NCBI RefSeq assembly: GCF_008704555.1
Contig: NZ_CP023702.1
Span: 6,238,001-6,302,000 of the forward strand
Direction of reading: 5' to 3'
DNA: 64,000 nucleotides
Source: Streptomyces nitrosporeus
GTDB taxonomy: Bacteria; Actinomycetota; Actinomycetes; Streptomycetales; Streptomycetaceae
Below the pieces are notes generated by a model that made no database searches, was not told the DNA's origin, and saw nothing but the letters and a program-made list of their open reading frames with translations. Both the position numbers and the translations under genes were made by a program. Positions 8,703-16,871 of this stretch are shown in pieces (the first letter of the stretch is position 1; every line of letters starts with the position of its first letter).

Positions 8703-9911
8703 TCAGGCGGTGCACAGGGCGTGGTCCACCAGGTCGCCGACGCCCTTGTTCTGCAGTTCCGCGGTCTCCTGGTCGCCGGGCCGGCTGTGCGCGGTGACGG
8801 TGAGGGCGGCGGGCCGGGCGCCCTCCGTGACGGCGGGCGCCACCAGATAGCCGAAGCCGCTGCCGCTGTGCCCCCAGTAGCCGCCGCCGCAGGACAGCGG
8901 GGTCCATGAGATACCGAGCCCGTAGCGGGTCCCGGGCGGGGAACCGTGCTCCTCGGGCTCCGGGACGGTCCGCCGCATCTCGGCGAGCCGGGCGGGGGAG
9001 AGGAGTTCGCCTCCGAGCAGGGCGGTGAAGAACCTGTTGGTGTCGGCCGCCGTACTGATCATCGCTCCGTCGGCGTCACCGTCGAAGGGCAGGTAGGCGG
9101 GGGTGGTGTCGGTCAGCGGCTCCCCCGGCCCGAACTGCTGGTAGTTACGGGCGTGGGGGTGCGGCAGCCGCGGATCGTCGCCGGGGGCCGTGGTGCCGGT
9201 GAGCCGCAGCGGGCGCAGGATCCTGGAACGGACCTCCCGCTCCCAGGAACGTCCGGTGACCGCTTCGATCACCAGGCCGGCCAGCACGTAGTTGGTGTTG
9301 GAGTACTGCCAGCCGGTCCCGGGCCCGAAGGCCGGCGGATGCCCCATGGCCAGCTGCACGCGCCGCAGGGAGGAGTAGGCGGTCAGGCGGTGCTCGTGGT
9401 AGCCGGCGGCCGTGGGATCGGGAAGGGCGTCCCCGGTGTAGTCGGGCACCCCGCTGGTGTGCTGGAGCAGCTGGCGCAGGGTGACCCGGCGGCCGTCGTT
9501 GCCCTGCCCGCGGACCACCCCGGGAAGCCACCGCTCCACCGTGTCGTCGAGCGAAAGCCGCCGCTCGTCGGCGAGTTGGAGTACCACGGTCGCCACGAAG
9601 GTCTTGGTGGTGCTGCCGATCCGGATGTAGGCGTCCCTGGGCACCGGCCGTCCGGTCCGCAGGTCACCGGTTCCGCTGCGCGCGGTGGTGACCGTACGCC
9701 CGGTCTCCAGCCGGGCCGACACCCCGGTGACACCTGTGGCGTGCAGCGCGTCGGTGGCCTGCCGCAGCGAGGCGGCCGGGCGGCCGGCGGCCCCCGCGGA
9801 GGCTGCCGGAGGGACGAGCGTGGCGAGAAGGGCGGCGGCGCAGAGTGCGGCCGTCCGGCGGAGGTCCGAGGGCATGGACCGACCGTAGGAGCGGCCGCGC
9901 ACGCGAGCCAT
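8703..9911 (-). CDS. Secreted serine hydrolase, beta-lactamase/DD-peptidase class C fold
   Basis: 402 aa from the ATG at 9911, which has GGGGAGG just upstream; an internal ATG at 9875 lacks a ribosome site. The signal peptide (Arg-rich n-region, Ala/Leu core, cleavage near SAGA) is followed by the catalytic SxxK motif STTK (in IGSTTKTF), the YxN motif YSNTNY and a C-terminal GHSGSG replacing KTG. These define the family of DD-carboxypeptidases and related esterases (COG1680). It acts outside the cell on a peptide or ester substrate. The true substrate cannot be told from the sequence. Confidence 0.9.
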   Translation of the reverse strand: MARVRGRSYGRSMPSDLRRTAALCAAALLATLVPPAASAGAAGRPAASLRQATDALHATGVTGVSARLETGRTVTTARSGTGDLRTGRPVPRDAYIRIGSTTKTFVATVVLQLADERRLSLDDTVERWLPGVVRGQGNDGRRVTLRQLLQHTSGVPDYTGDALPDPTAAGYHEHRLTAYSSLRRVQLAMGHPPAFGPGTGWQYSNTNYVLAGLVIEAVTGRSWEREVRSRILRPLRLTGTTAPGDDPRLPHPHARNYQQFGPGEPLTDTTPAYLPFDGDADGAMISTAADTNRFFTALLGGELLSPARLAEMRRTVPEPEEHGSPPGTRYGLGISWTPLSCGGGYWGHSGSGFGYLVAPAVTEGARPAALTVTAHSRPGDQETAELQNKGVGDLVDHALCTA

Positions 9912-10014
9912 CCGGCCTCCCCGACACCGGGGTTCGGGTTTTCCCCCGTGCGCCCGGTGTTTCGTGCCCTGCGCCCGCCCCCCCCGGGAGGCCGTGCCGT
10001 GCGCCGTCGTCCGG

Positions 10015-10126
10015 CATCGTCCACGGGCCGTCAGGCATACGGCATCGTCCACGGTCCGTCAGGCATACGGCATCGTCCACGGGCCGTCAGGCATACGGCA
10101 TCCGCCATCGGGCACCCGTCATCCGG
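10015..10126. repeat. 28-bp tandem repeat, three copies plus a decayed fourth
   Basis: Units at 10015-10042, 10043-10070 and 10071-10098 differ by a single base; 10099-10126 is a degenerate copy. Each unit contains a small CCGT/ACGG inverted repeat. The array is in the noncoding leader side of the serine hydrolase gene. Confidence 0.9.
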
Positions 10127-10729
10127 AATCTCCCGCCCGCCGGACAGGAACCGTTCCATGGATTTTCCTGCCGCTATGGCGGGACGCGCCGTAGTGAGTG
10201 CACCCAACCGTCCTGATATCGGCATGAGTCAGAGAAAGAAGGGTGGGCGCGGAGCGGACGGAACCGGAATGCATTCATTGACTTGTCCGGAATTCGCTGC
10301 GGGAAGCGCTCGGCCTTCCGGTGCGGAGGGAGGGCGGACCGGATCCCGCGGTCCGCCCCCGACCTGTTGAACTCCCTTGTGAAGTAAGGGAGTTGGCGTA
10401 AACACGCCCGTCCGGTCCCGGGTCCGCCCAGCTCGCCGGCCGGTCGCCGCGCGCTGACTGGTCTAGGCCAAAGCCTTGACATGTCCGAAACCGCGATCAA
10501 GGATGATCGTCGTCGCCCGACAGCGGCACGGAACAAAAGGTCCTTGCTCGACGCGAATTACTCGCCGCGGACCGATCGCGTGCATCCTCGATGGTGCGGA
10601 TGGCGTCTCCGATTCCGTGTCATCCCGATTTTCCGTAATTGCCGCACACCGTTATCCGGCTGTTCCGAAGGCATGCATGCGCATCCTTCCCAGCACGATC
10701 CGTGAATTCGGCACCGAACGAAATGAGGT
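10127..10729. promoter_or_regulatory. Upstream region of the biosynthetic operon: two hairpins and a promoter candidate
   Basis: About 600 bp with lower G+C than its surroundings and no convincing gene. It holds a perfect 9-bp inverted repeat at 10332-10358 (GGGCGGACC/GGTCCGCCC), another at 10370-10394 (AACTCCCTT/AAGGGAGTT, 7-bp spacer), and a promoter candidate TTGACA (10476-10481) - 17 bp - AAGGAT (10499-10504) close to the Streptomyces vegetative consensus. If used, it gives a leader of about 220 nt before the first gene. No pathway-specific regulator gene is adjacent. Confidence 0.45.
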
Positions 10730-12190
10730 ATGCCAGAAGTGCAGGGCAACGCGTTAACCACGGCCGCCCGTACCCCGGCCGAGGGCGGATCTCCGGACTT
10801 CGCGGCCGGCATGTGGGCCAGGATGGCCCTGTCCCCGGCACCGCGTGAGGCACCCGCCGAGCCGGTCGAGGCTCCCGGGCTGCGACTGGCGCTCTCCCTC
10901 CTCGAAGAGGGGGTGCTGACGGGCGGAACCGGCCGCGGCCCGGGGGCGAAGGCGGTCCCGTCGGCCGGGGCGGTGTACCCCTACGGCTTCGCCGTGATCA
11001 CCGCGGAACGGGGGGCGCCCGCCCTCTTCAGGATCGACGGGGACCGCCGCTCGTGCGCCCGGCTGGCCACCGGCCCCCGCATACCGAAAGCGCTGGCCGC
11101 CTCCGGGCTGGAGGCACCAGCCGACGGCGGGGCCGTGATCATCACGCTCACCCGCCCCTGGCTCTCGATGCGCAAGTACGGCGACCGCGGATACCTGTAC
11201 ACCCAGATCGACGCCGGGCACGCCGTGGGGAACCTGCTGCTCGCCTCGGCCGGCCGGGGAGCCGAGGCGTTGCTCTCGCTGCGCTTCCCGCGTGAGCCCC
11301 TCTCCGGGCTGCTGGAGGCGTCCGGCAACTACCGGGAAGTCCACTCGGCCGTCCTGGTGCCCGCCGCAGCGGCCGGCGAGCTCCGCGGCAGCTGGACGGT
11401 CCACGACGAGAGCGACCGCTCCCTGGCCGCCCCCACCTGGCAGTCCTGGCTGGAAGCCGCGTGCTGGGAATCCCTCTCCGCCCGGCCGGACCGGCCCGCA
11501 CCACCGCGTCTGCCGGGCGCACCGGCCCCGCTGGCCGGCCTCCGGACCGGCCTCCCCCTCTCCGGCGGGACGGACGGGCTGGGCGCCCCCGACGGGTGGC
11601 CGGCCCTGCTCGCCGCCCGGTCCTCCAGCAAGGCGTTCGCCCCGGGCACCGTCCCCGCCGCCGCGATCCGGCAGGCCGTCGCGGCGCTGACGACCCCGGT
11701 GGGAACCGATCTGCCGGCCTCCTCCCCGCTCGCCGCCACCCTGGTCGTACGGTCGGCGGCGGAGCCGGAGTACAACGGGGTCCACCCGCTCACCCGGCAC
11801 GGGAAGCAGTCCGCCGGCACGCCGTCCGCCGAAGAGGTGGCACAGGCGTGCATGCGGCAGCGGCCCCTCGCGGAAGCGGCGGCGGCACTGCTGCTGCACG
11901 CACCCCGTACCGCGCTCGGCGGTCCACGGAGACGGCCGGACGACGGGGCCGGGAACCTGCGCGAACTCGCCTTCCGGTGCGGAGCGCTGGGCCAGCTGCT
12001 GTATCTGGGAGCGGCCCGCTCGGGTACCGGGGTGACCGGGGTCGGCGGTTTCGACTCGGCGCTCTGGCGCTCCCTGGCCGGGCTCCCTCAGACCGAGGAG
12101 ATCCTGTACGTCCTGCTGCTGGGCCGCCCGGACGAATCAGGTGCCAAGCTGGACCGGCTGAGCACCGCACACGCCCAGAACGAGCGGTGA
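10730..12190 (+). CDS. SagB-type nitroreductase-like flavin oxidase
   Basis: 486 aa, built as two nitroreductase-like halves. The first carries PSAGAVYPYG and a YLYTQIDAGHAVGNLLL block, the hallmark of SagB/ThcOx-type FMN dehydrogenases that oxidise azolines or other carrier-bound rings. The second half has RSSSKAF and ends with a GVTGVGGFD segment and a typical LYVLLLGRP terminus. The ATG at 10730 has GAGG only 1 nt upstream, so the in-frame GTG at 10739 may be the real start. First gene of the biosynthetic operon, 7 bp before the adenylation gene. There is no YcaO cyclodehydratase nearby, so a ribosomal-peptide role is unlikely. Confidence 0.75.
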   Translation: MPEVQGNALTTAARTPAEGGSPDFAAGMWARMALSPAPREAPAEPVEAPGLRLALSLLEEGVLTGGTGRGPGAKAVPSAGAVYPYGFAVITAERGAPALFRIDGDRRSCARLATGPRIPKALAASGLEAPADGGAVIITLTRPWLSMRKYGDRGYLYTQIDAGHAVGNLLLASAGRGAEALLSLRFPREPLSGLLEASGNYREVHSAVLVPAAAAGELRGSWTVHDESDRSLAAPTWQSWLEAACWESLSARPDRPAPPRLPGAPAPLAGLRTGLPLSGGTDGLGAPDGWPALLAARSSSKAFAPGTVPAAAIRQAVAALTTPVGTDLPASSPLAATLVVRSAAEPEYNGVHPLTRHGKQSAGTPSAEEVAQACMRQRPLAEAAAALLLHAPRTALGGPRRRPDDGAGNLRELAFRCGALGQLLYLGAARSGTGVTGVGGFDSALWRSLAGLPQTEEILYVLLLGRPDESGAKLDRLSTAHAQNER

Positions 12191-12197
12191 GCGCGCG

Positions 12198-13637
12198 ATG
12201 ACCTTCCTTCTCCCGGAGGCGTTCTCCGACGCGCTCTCCCGCCACGGCGGCCGTCTGGCGGTCGCCGACCCGGACGGCTCCCTCGACTGCGCCGGACTCG
12301 CCGAACGGGCCCACGCGGCGGCAGCACGGATCACCGGGCACGCCACCTCCGGCGACCGTCTGCGGGTGGGGCTGTACGCCACCAACTCGACGGATTACCT
12401 GGTGAGTTACCTCGGCACCCTGTTCGCCGGTGCCGTACCCTTCCTGATCGACTCCGCCTTCGGCCCCTTCGAGCTCTCCCGCATCGCCGAGGACTGCGGC
12501 CTGGACCTGCTGATCCACGCGCAGGACGCGGCCGTGTCCCCGCCGGCCACGGAGCCGCCGGTGAGGGAGGACGAGTTCGGCGCCCTGGTGGTCAGCCGGG
12601 TGCGCGAGGGGAGCGGACCGCGGCCGCGGCTGCTCGGCACCACCGAGGTGTGCCGCTTCACCTCGGGCTCCACCGGGCGCCCGAACTGCATCGAGTTCTC
12701 GGGCCGCGCCGTTCACGCGGCCGCCGCCAACTGGGCCCGGGGCACCGGACTCTCCGCGGAGGACCGGATCGCCTGCCTGGCGGCGCTCTCGAACGGCCTG
12801 GCCTTCAACACCTCGCTGCTGGCGGCCTTCCTGTCCGGGGCGTCCCTGCACCTCTCCCGCGGCCTTCCCACCGCTTCACGCGTCACCCGGCTGCTCGAAA
12901 GCACCGGGGCGACCCGGCTGGTGGCCTTCCCCGCGCTGTACGAATCCATCGTGCGGCGCTCCACCGTGACGGGCTTCACGACCGTCCGGACCGCGATCTC
13001 CTCCGGCGCACCGCTGCGCGAGAGCGTGCGCGAGCGGTTCACCCACCTGACCGGGGTACCGGTCCACAACTACTACGGCGTCGCCGAGACCGGACCGCTG
13101 ACCTACGCGCCCGAGGGGGGCGGCTCCGGACTCGGCGCGTCCCTGCCCGGCGTACGGCTGCTCGCGGGCCCGGACGGCATCAGGGTGCGCAGCGAGTCGA
13201 TGGGCTCGCGCTACCTCAACGCACCCGGTGTGTTCGAGGACCGGATCGACGCCGAGGGCTTCTACCGCACCGGCGACCAGGGCTACCTGCGCGACGGGGC
13301 GCTGCACCTCACCGGCCGTACCGGGCGGATGGTCAACGTCGGCGGACGCAAGATCGACCCCATCGAGGTCGCCGGCGTACTGCGCGGGGCACCGGACGTC
13401 ACCGACGCGGTGGCCTTCGAGTACGAGAACCAGCACGGGGAACCGACGCTGGCGGCCGTCGTCGCCACCGGCCCCGGAGCGACCGTGCGGGAACTGCGGG
13501 AGCACTGCGCCGCGGTCCTGCCCTCTTTCAAGGTTCCCGGAATCCTCCACCTGGTGGACGAGATCCCGGTGAACTCGATCGGCAAACCGTCCGTCGTGCG
13601 ACTGCGCCGCCTTCTCGACGACGCCCAGACGGGCTGA
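12198..13637 (+). CDS. Stand-alone adenylation enzyme (AMP-dependent acid-carrier protein ligase)
   Basis: 479 aa, a complete ANL-superfamily enzyme. The A3 motif TSGSTGRPN starts at residue 155, A5 is NYYGVAETG, A7 is YRTGDQGY, A8 is GRMVNVGGRKIDPIEV, and the A10 catalytic Lys463 is in NSIGKPS. The A4 region reads AFNTSLLAAF with Asn204 where alpha-amino-acid-activating domains carry Asp. That fits an aryl or other non-alpha-amino acid substrate, though the alignment is by eye. It likely loads the downstream ACP. No fused carrier or condensation domain. Gap to the ACP gene is 31 bp. Confidence 0.88.
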   Translation: MTFLLPEAFSDALSRHGGRLAVADPDGSLDCAGLAERAHAAAARITGHATSGDRLRVGLYATNSTDYLVSYLGTLFAGAVPFLIDSAFGPFELSRIAEDCGLDLLIHAQDAAVSPPATEPPVREDEFGALVVSRVREGSGPRPRLLGTTEVCRFTSGSTGRPNCIEFSGRAVHAAAANWARGTGLSAEDRIACLAALSNGLAFNTSLLAAFLSGASLHLSRGLPTASRVTRLLESTGATRLVAFPALYESIVRRSTVTGFTTVRTAISSGAPLRESVRERFTHLTGVPVHNYYGVAETGPLTYAPEGGGSGLGASLPGVRLLAGPDGIRVRSESMGSRYLNAPGVFEDRIDAEGFYRTGDQGYLRDGALHLTGRTGRMVNVGGRKIDPIEVAGVLRGAPDVTDAVAFEYENQHGEPTLAAVVATGPGATVRELREHCAAVLPSFKVPGILHLVDEIPVNSIGKPSVVRLRRLLDDAQTG

Positions 13638-13668
13638 ATCCACACACTCATCTCCCGGGAGCCGTTAC

Positions 13669-13932
13669 ATGGACCACAATTCCCTCCGTACGAAGATCGC
13701 CGAGCTCAGTGTCGCCGCCGGCGACGGCGGATTCTCCGCGCGTGAACTCGCCGAGGCCGGCTATTCGCTGACCGCGCTCGGATACTCCTCGCTCTCCTAC
13801 ATGCGCCTGATCGACAGCATCGAGAACGAACTGGGCGTCTACCTGGACCCGGAGGCGGACGCCGAGCACTACGAGACCATCGACAGCATCACCGCGCTGG
13901 TGGTGGCCGGCGACGCGGGTGCCGATGCCTGA
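13669..13932 (+). CDS. Acyl/peptidyl carrier protein
   Basis: 87 aa with the helix II motif LGYSSLSYMRLIDSIEN. Ser41 would carry the phosphopantetheine arm, followed by the acidic helix II expected for partner docking. It is the only carrier protein in the cluster and sits directly after the adenylation gene. Its stop overlaps the start of the DapB-like gene. Confidence 0.9.
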   Translation: MDHNSLRTKIAELSVAAGDGGFSARELAEAGYSLTALGYSSLSYMRLIDSIENELGVYLDPEADAEHYETIDSITALVVAGDAGADA

Positions 13933-14644
13933 GGTCCACGGGCCCGGGGCCCTCAGGGTCGGCATCGTCGGCCGGGGGCGGCTGGGCGGGGCCGTACGGG
14001 AGGCATGCCGGACCGAAGGCGCCGCGGTGGTGTTCACCGTCGGCAGGAACGGCGGCTGGCACACCGGCCCCGTACCCGACGTCGTCATCGACGCCAGCGC
14101 CCCCGCCGCCCACCAGGACGTGCTGGACTACTGCACGGCCCACCGCGTACCGCTGGTGGCCTGTGTCTCCGACCTGGCGGAGGCCCAGTGGGCGGCCCTC
14201 GGCCGGCTGGCGGAGACGGTGGCGGTGGTGCGGGCCACCAACCTCTCCTTCGCCCACTACCTCCAGTCACGCATCGCGGAGTTCACGGCCGGTCTCGTCG
14301 CCGGCTCGCCCCGGCCGGCCTCGACCACCGTCCGGGAGCGGCACCCGCAGGGAAAGGCGCACCGCCCCAGCGCGACCGCGCTGGCGCTGGCGGAGACCTG
14401 GACCAGGGCGAGCGGCCGGCCCGTGGAGGACATCGCCGACGAACGCGCGGGACTGCCGGTCAGCGAACACGAGCTGACCCATTCCTGGACCGGTGAATCC
14501 CTGCACGTCCGGCACCACGTCGCCAGCTGGGCCGTGCCCGCCCTGGGCGCGCTGACCGCGGCCGCGTGGGCCCGGTCCGCCGGGCCGGGCACGGCGACGA
14601 TGCGCACCGTCTACGACGACCTCACAGCAAGGAGTTCGCCATGA
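13925..14644 (+). CDS. DapB-like (dihydrodipicolinate reductase family) oxidoreductase
   Basis: 239 aa from the ATG at 13925 (an in-frame GTG at 13919 is possible). The N-terminal Rossmann fold begins VGIVGRGRLGGAV, followed by the DVVIDAS strand and VPLVACVSD, as in DapB. The substrate/catalytic loop reads ERHPQGKAHRPSATAL against the DapB pattern ExHHxxKxDAPSGTA: one His and the Lys are kept, the second His is Pro and the Asp is His. So it is probably a repurposed NAD(P)H reductase rather than a lysine-pathway enzyme. It overlaps both neighbours by a few bases. Confidence 0.8.
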   Translation: MPEVHGPGALRVGIVGRGRLGGAVREACRTEGAAVVFTVGRNGGWHTGPVPDVVIDASAPAAHQDVLDYCTAHRVPLVACVSDLAEAQWAALGRLAETVAVVRATNLSFAHYLQSRIAEFTAGLVAGSPRPASTTVRERHPQGKAHRPSATALALAETWTRASGRPVEDIADERAGLPVSEHELTHSWTGESLHVRHHVASWAVPALGALTAAAWARSAGPGTATMRTVYDDLTARSSP

Positions 14645-15390
14645 GCAGCACGGAACAGCCGGAGCTCGGCCCCGCCGAACGCCGGCTCGTCCACCAGGTC
14701 GCCTTCGGGGCCAGGATGCTGTCGCTGGACGGGCACGACGATTTCAACCAGGGCCAGATCTCCGCCCGGCTCCCCGGCCGGGACGAGTTCTTCATCAAGG
14801 GCGCCCTGGTCGGGTTCGACGAGGCGGCCCCCCGGGACGTGGTGCGGTGCTCCACCGACCACACCCTGGCCCCGCCGCCCCTCGCACCGCCGGAACTCCC
14901 GCTCCACCAGGCGATCTACCGGGCCCGCCCGGACGTCAACGGCATCGTGCACAGCCACGCGCCGTACACCCTGCTGTTCGGCGCGACCGACCTGCCGGTC
15001 CGGCCCCTCTCGCACGACGGGGCGTACTTCCGCGACCGTGTCGGCCTGTTCACCGAGACCAGCAACACCGTCCTGGACATCGGCACGGGCGAACACATCG
15101 CCAAGGACCTCGGCGACCACCCCGCCGTACTGCTCCGCAACCACGGCGGGGTGATCGTGGGCAAGAGCGTCCGCCACGCGGCGGTGTTCGCCCAGGTCCT
15201 CGAACGGGCCTGCAGGCTCCAGCTGCTCGCCGAGGGGACCGGGGTCCCCTACGTCTGGTCGACGGACCAGGACGTGGCCGCCAAGCAGGACTTCATCTAC
15301 GCCGACCTCTCCGTCCGCTCGTACTGGGACTACGCGGTCCGCCGGGTCGTCCGGCACTGGCCCGAGGCTTCCGACTGGGACCGGCGCTGA
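14641..15390 (+). CDS. Class II aldolase/adducin family protein
   Basis: 249 aa. The zinc-site residues of L-fuculose-phosphate aldolase-type enzymes are in place: Glu85 (PPELPLH), His104 and His106 (VHSHAP) and His168 (RNHGG). The ATG overlaps the DapB-like stop (ATGA) and has AAGGAG 6 nt upstream. In this family the zinc stabilises an enolate for aldol cleavage/addition, epimerisation or decarboxylation. In this operon it may make or trim the carbon skeleton. The exact reaction is unknown. Confidence 0.88.
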   Translation: MSSTEQPELGPAERRLVHQVAFGARMLSLDGHDDFNQGQISARLPGRDEFFIKGALVGFDEAAPRDVVRCSTDHTLAPPPLAPPELPLHQAIYRARPDVNGIVHSHAPYTLLFGATDLPVRPLSHDGAYFRDRVGLFTETSNTVLDIGTGEHIAKDLGDHPAVLLRNHGGVIVGKSVRHAAVFAQVLERACRLQLLAEGTGVPYVWSTDQDVAAKQDFIYADLSVRSYWDYAVRRVVRHWPEASDWDRR

Positions 15391-15490
15391 CACCACCCGC
15401 ACCACCTGAACCATCAGCACCATCTGAACCACCCGCACCACTTGAACTATCCGCACCACCCGCACCATCTGCGTCACCCGTACCACCGCC
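15391..15490. repeat. Short tandem repeat (18-bp units) between aldolase and MFS genes
   Basis: Three 18-bp units at 15394-15411, 15412-15429 and 15430-15447 (type CACCCGCACCACCTGAAC) and shorter derivatives to about 15490. The strand is C/A-rich and strongly biased. Read in the aldolase frame beyond its TGA it would encode a His/Pro-rich tail. Confidence 0.75.
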
Positions 15491-15520
15491 ATCAGAGACA
15501 GCATCAGAGAAGGGGGCCCT

Positions 15521-16819
15521 GTGAAGGCCTCGGACGAGAGCGCCGGTCCGCCACCGCCGGACCACTCCCGGGTACAGCGACGGACGGTCCGTACCCTGGT
15601 CGTCGCCGAAGTGGTCAGCGGCAGCGGTATCGCGACCGGCTTCGCCGTCACCAGCCTCCTCGCGGAGGACATCGGCGGCAGCGCCACCCTGGCGGGGCTC
15701 TCCCAGACAGCGGCGACCCTGGGCGGTGCCGTCGCGGCCGGTGCCGTCGCCGCCCTCACCCACGTGCGGGGCAGGCGCCCCGGCCTGGCCGCCGGATACC
15801 TGGTGGCCGCGGTCGGCGCGGTGGTCTGCACGGTGTCGGCCGTCCAGCGGGACTTCGCGCTCTTCCTGGTCGGCATGGTCCTCTACGGGGCCGCGGGGGC
15901 GACCGGGCTCCAGGCCAGGTTCGCCGCCGCCGACCTCGCCGCACCGCAGCAGCGGGGCAAGGCCATGTCCCTGGTGCTGACCACGACCGTGGTCGGCGCG
16001 GTGGTCGGCCCCAACCTCACCGGCCCCGGCGCCGAGCTGGCCCGGAGCGTCGGGCTGCCCCCGCTGTCCGGGACCTTCCTCTTCGCCATGGTGGGCTTCG
16101 GGATCGCGTTCGCCGCGATCGCGGTCTTCCTGCGGCCCGACCCGCTCCTCCTGGCGCGGGGGGAGGACACCGAGACCGGCGAACGGGTGAAGCCGCCGCC
16201 GCTGCGCGAGATGCTGGGGGCGCTGCGCGGCAACGGGCCCGCCGTACTGGCCATCCTCGCCATCGTCGCGGGGCATCTGGTGATGATCGCCGTGATGGCC
16301 ATGACCGGTATCCACATGCACCACGCCCAGGTGGGCCTGGGCGTCATCGGCATGGTCCTCAGCGGCCACCTGGCCGGCATGTACGGCTTCTCCACCCTCT
16401 TCGGCTGGCTGGTGGACAAGTACGGCAGCCGCCCGGTGCTCTACGGCGGACTCGCCGGGATGCTGCTGTCCCTGTGGATCTCCGGCAGCGCGGACGGCGC
16501 GGACGTCGCCCAGCTCGCCGTCGGTCTCGCCCTGCTGGGGCTGACCTGGTCCGCCGTGCTCGTGGCGGCGTCGGTACTGCTGTCCGAGAGCGTCGACCTG
16601 GCCGCGAGGCCGGCGGCCCAGGGCTTCTCCGACATGGCGATGAACATCGCCGCGGCCGGCGGGGCCGCGTTCTCCGGTGTCGTCCTCGAACGGTTCGGCT
16701 TCGGGACCCTGACCATGATCAGCGCCTTCGTGCTGCTCCTGCCCCTGTTCGCCCTCCCCGCGGTACGGCGGTCCGCCGCCTCCCGGCGGGCCGTTCCGTC
16801 AGCCGACCGCCCTTCCTGA
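15521..16819 (+). CDS. MFS transporter
   Basis: 432 aa, GTG start. About 12 hydrophobic segments, a cytoplasmic hydrophilic loop in the middle (about 205-225), and MFS loop motifs such as VRGRRPGLAAGY after TM2 and DKYGSRPV after TM8. In the centre of the biosynthetic operon, it is the likely exporter or self-protection pump for the product. It begins 130 bp after the aldolase stop, the only sizeable gap in the operon. Confidence 0.88.
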   Translation: MKASDESAGPPPPDHSRVQRRTVRTLVVAEVVSGSGIATGFAVTSLLAEDIGGSATLAGLSQTAATLGGAVAAGAVAALTHVRGRRPGLAAGYLVAAVGAVVCTVSAVQRDFALFLVGMVLYGAAGATGLQARFAAADLAAPQQRGKAMSLVLTTTVVGAVVGPNLTGPGAELARSVGLPPLSGTFLFAMVGFGIAFAAIAVFLRPDPLLLARGEDTETGERVKPPPLREMLGALRGNGPAVLAILAIVAGHLVMIAVMAMTGIHMHHAQVGLGVIGMVLSGHLAGMYGFSTLFGWLVDKYGSRPVLYGGLAGMLLSLWISGSADGADVAQLAVGLALLGLTWSAVLVAASVLLSESVDLAARPAAQGFSDMAMNIAAAGGAAFSGVVLERFGFGTLTMISAFVLLLPLFALPAVRRSAASRRAVPSADRPS

Positions 16820-16871
16820 CCTCCCGGGGCCCTCCGCGGCCCCGCCGAACCGCCGAACGGAGCACCTCACC

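Noticed and set aside
10015..10126. 28-bp repeat as a CRISPR array
   Set aside because: Units are directly adjacent without spacers and no cas gene is present.
10174..10757. Small open frames in the region before the biosynthetic operon
   Set aside because: No third-position G/C bias and composition unlike protein; several overlap the inverted repeats and promoter candidate.
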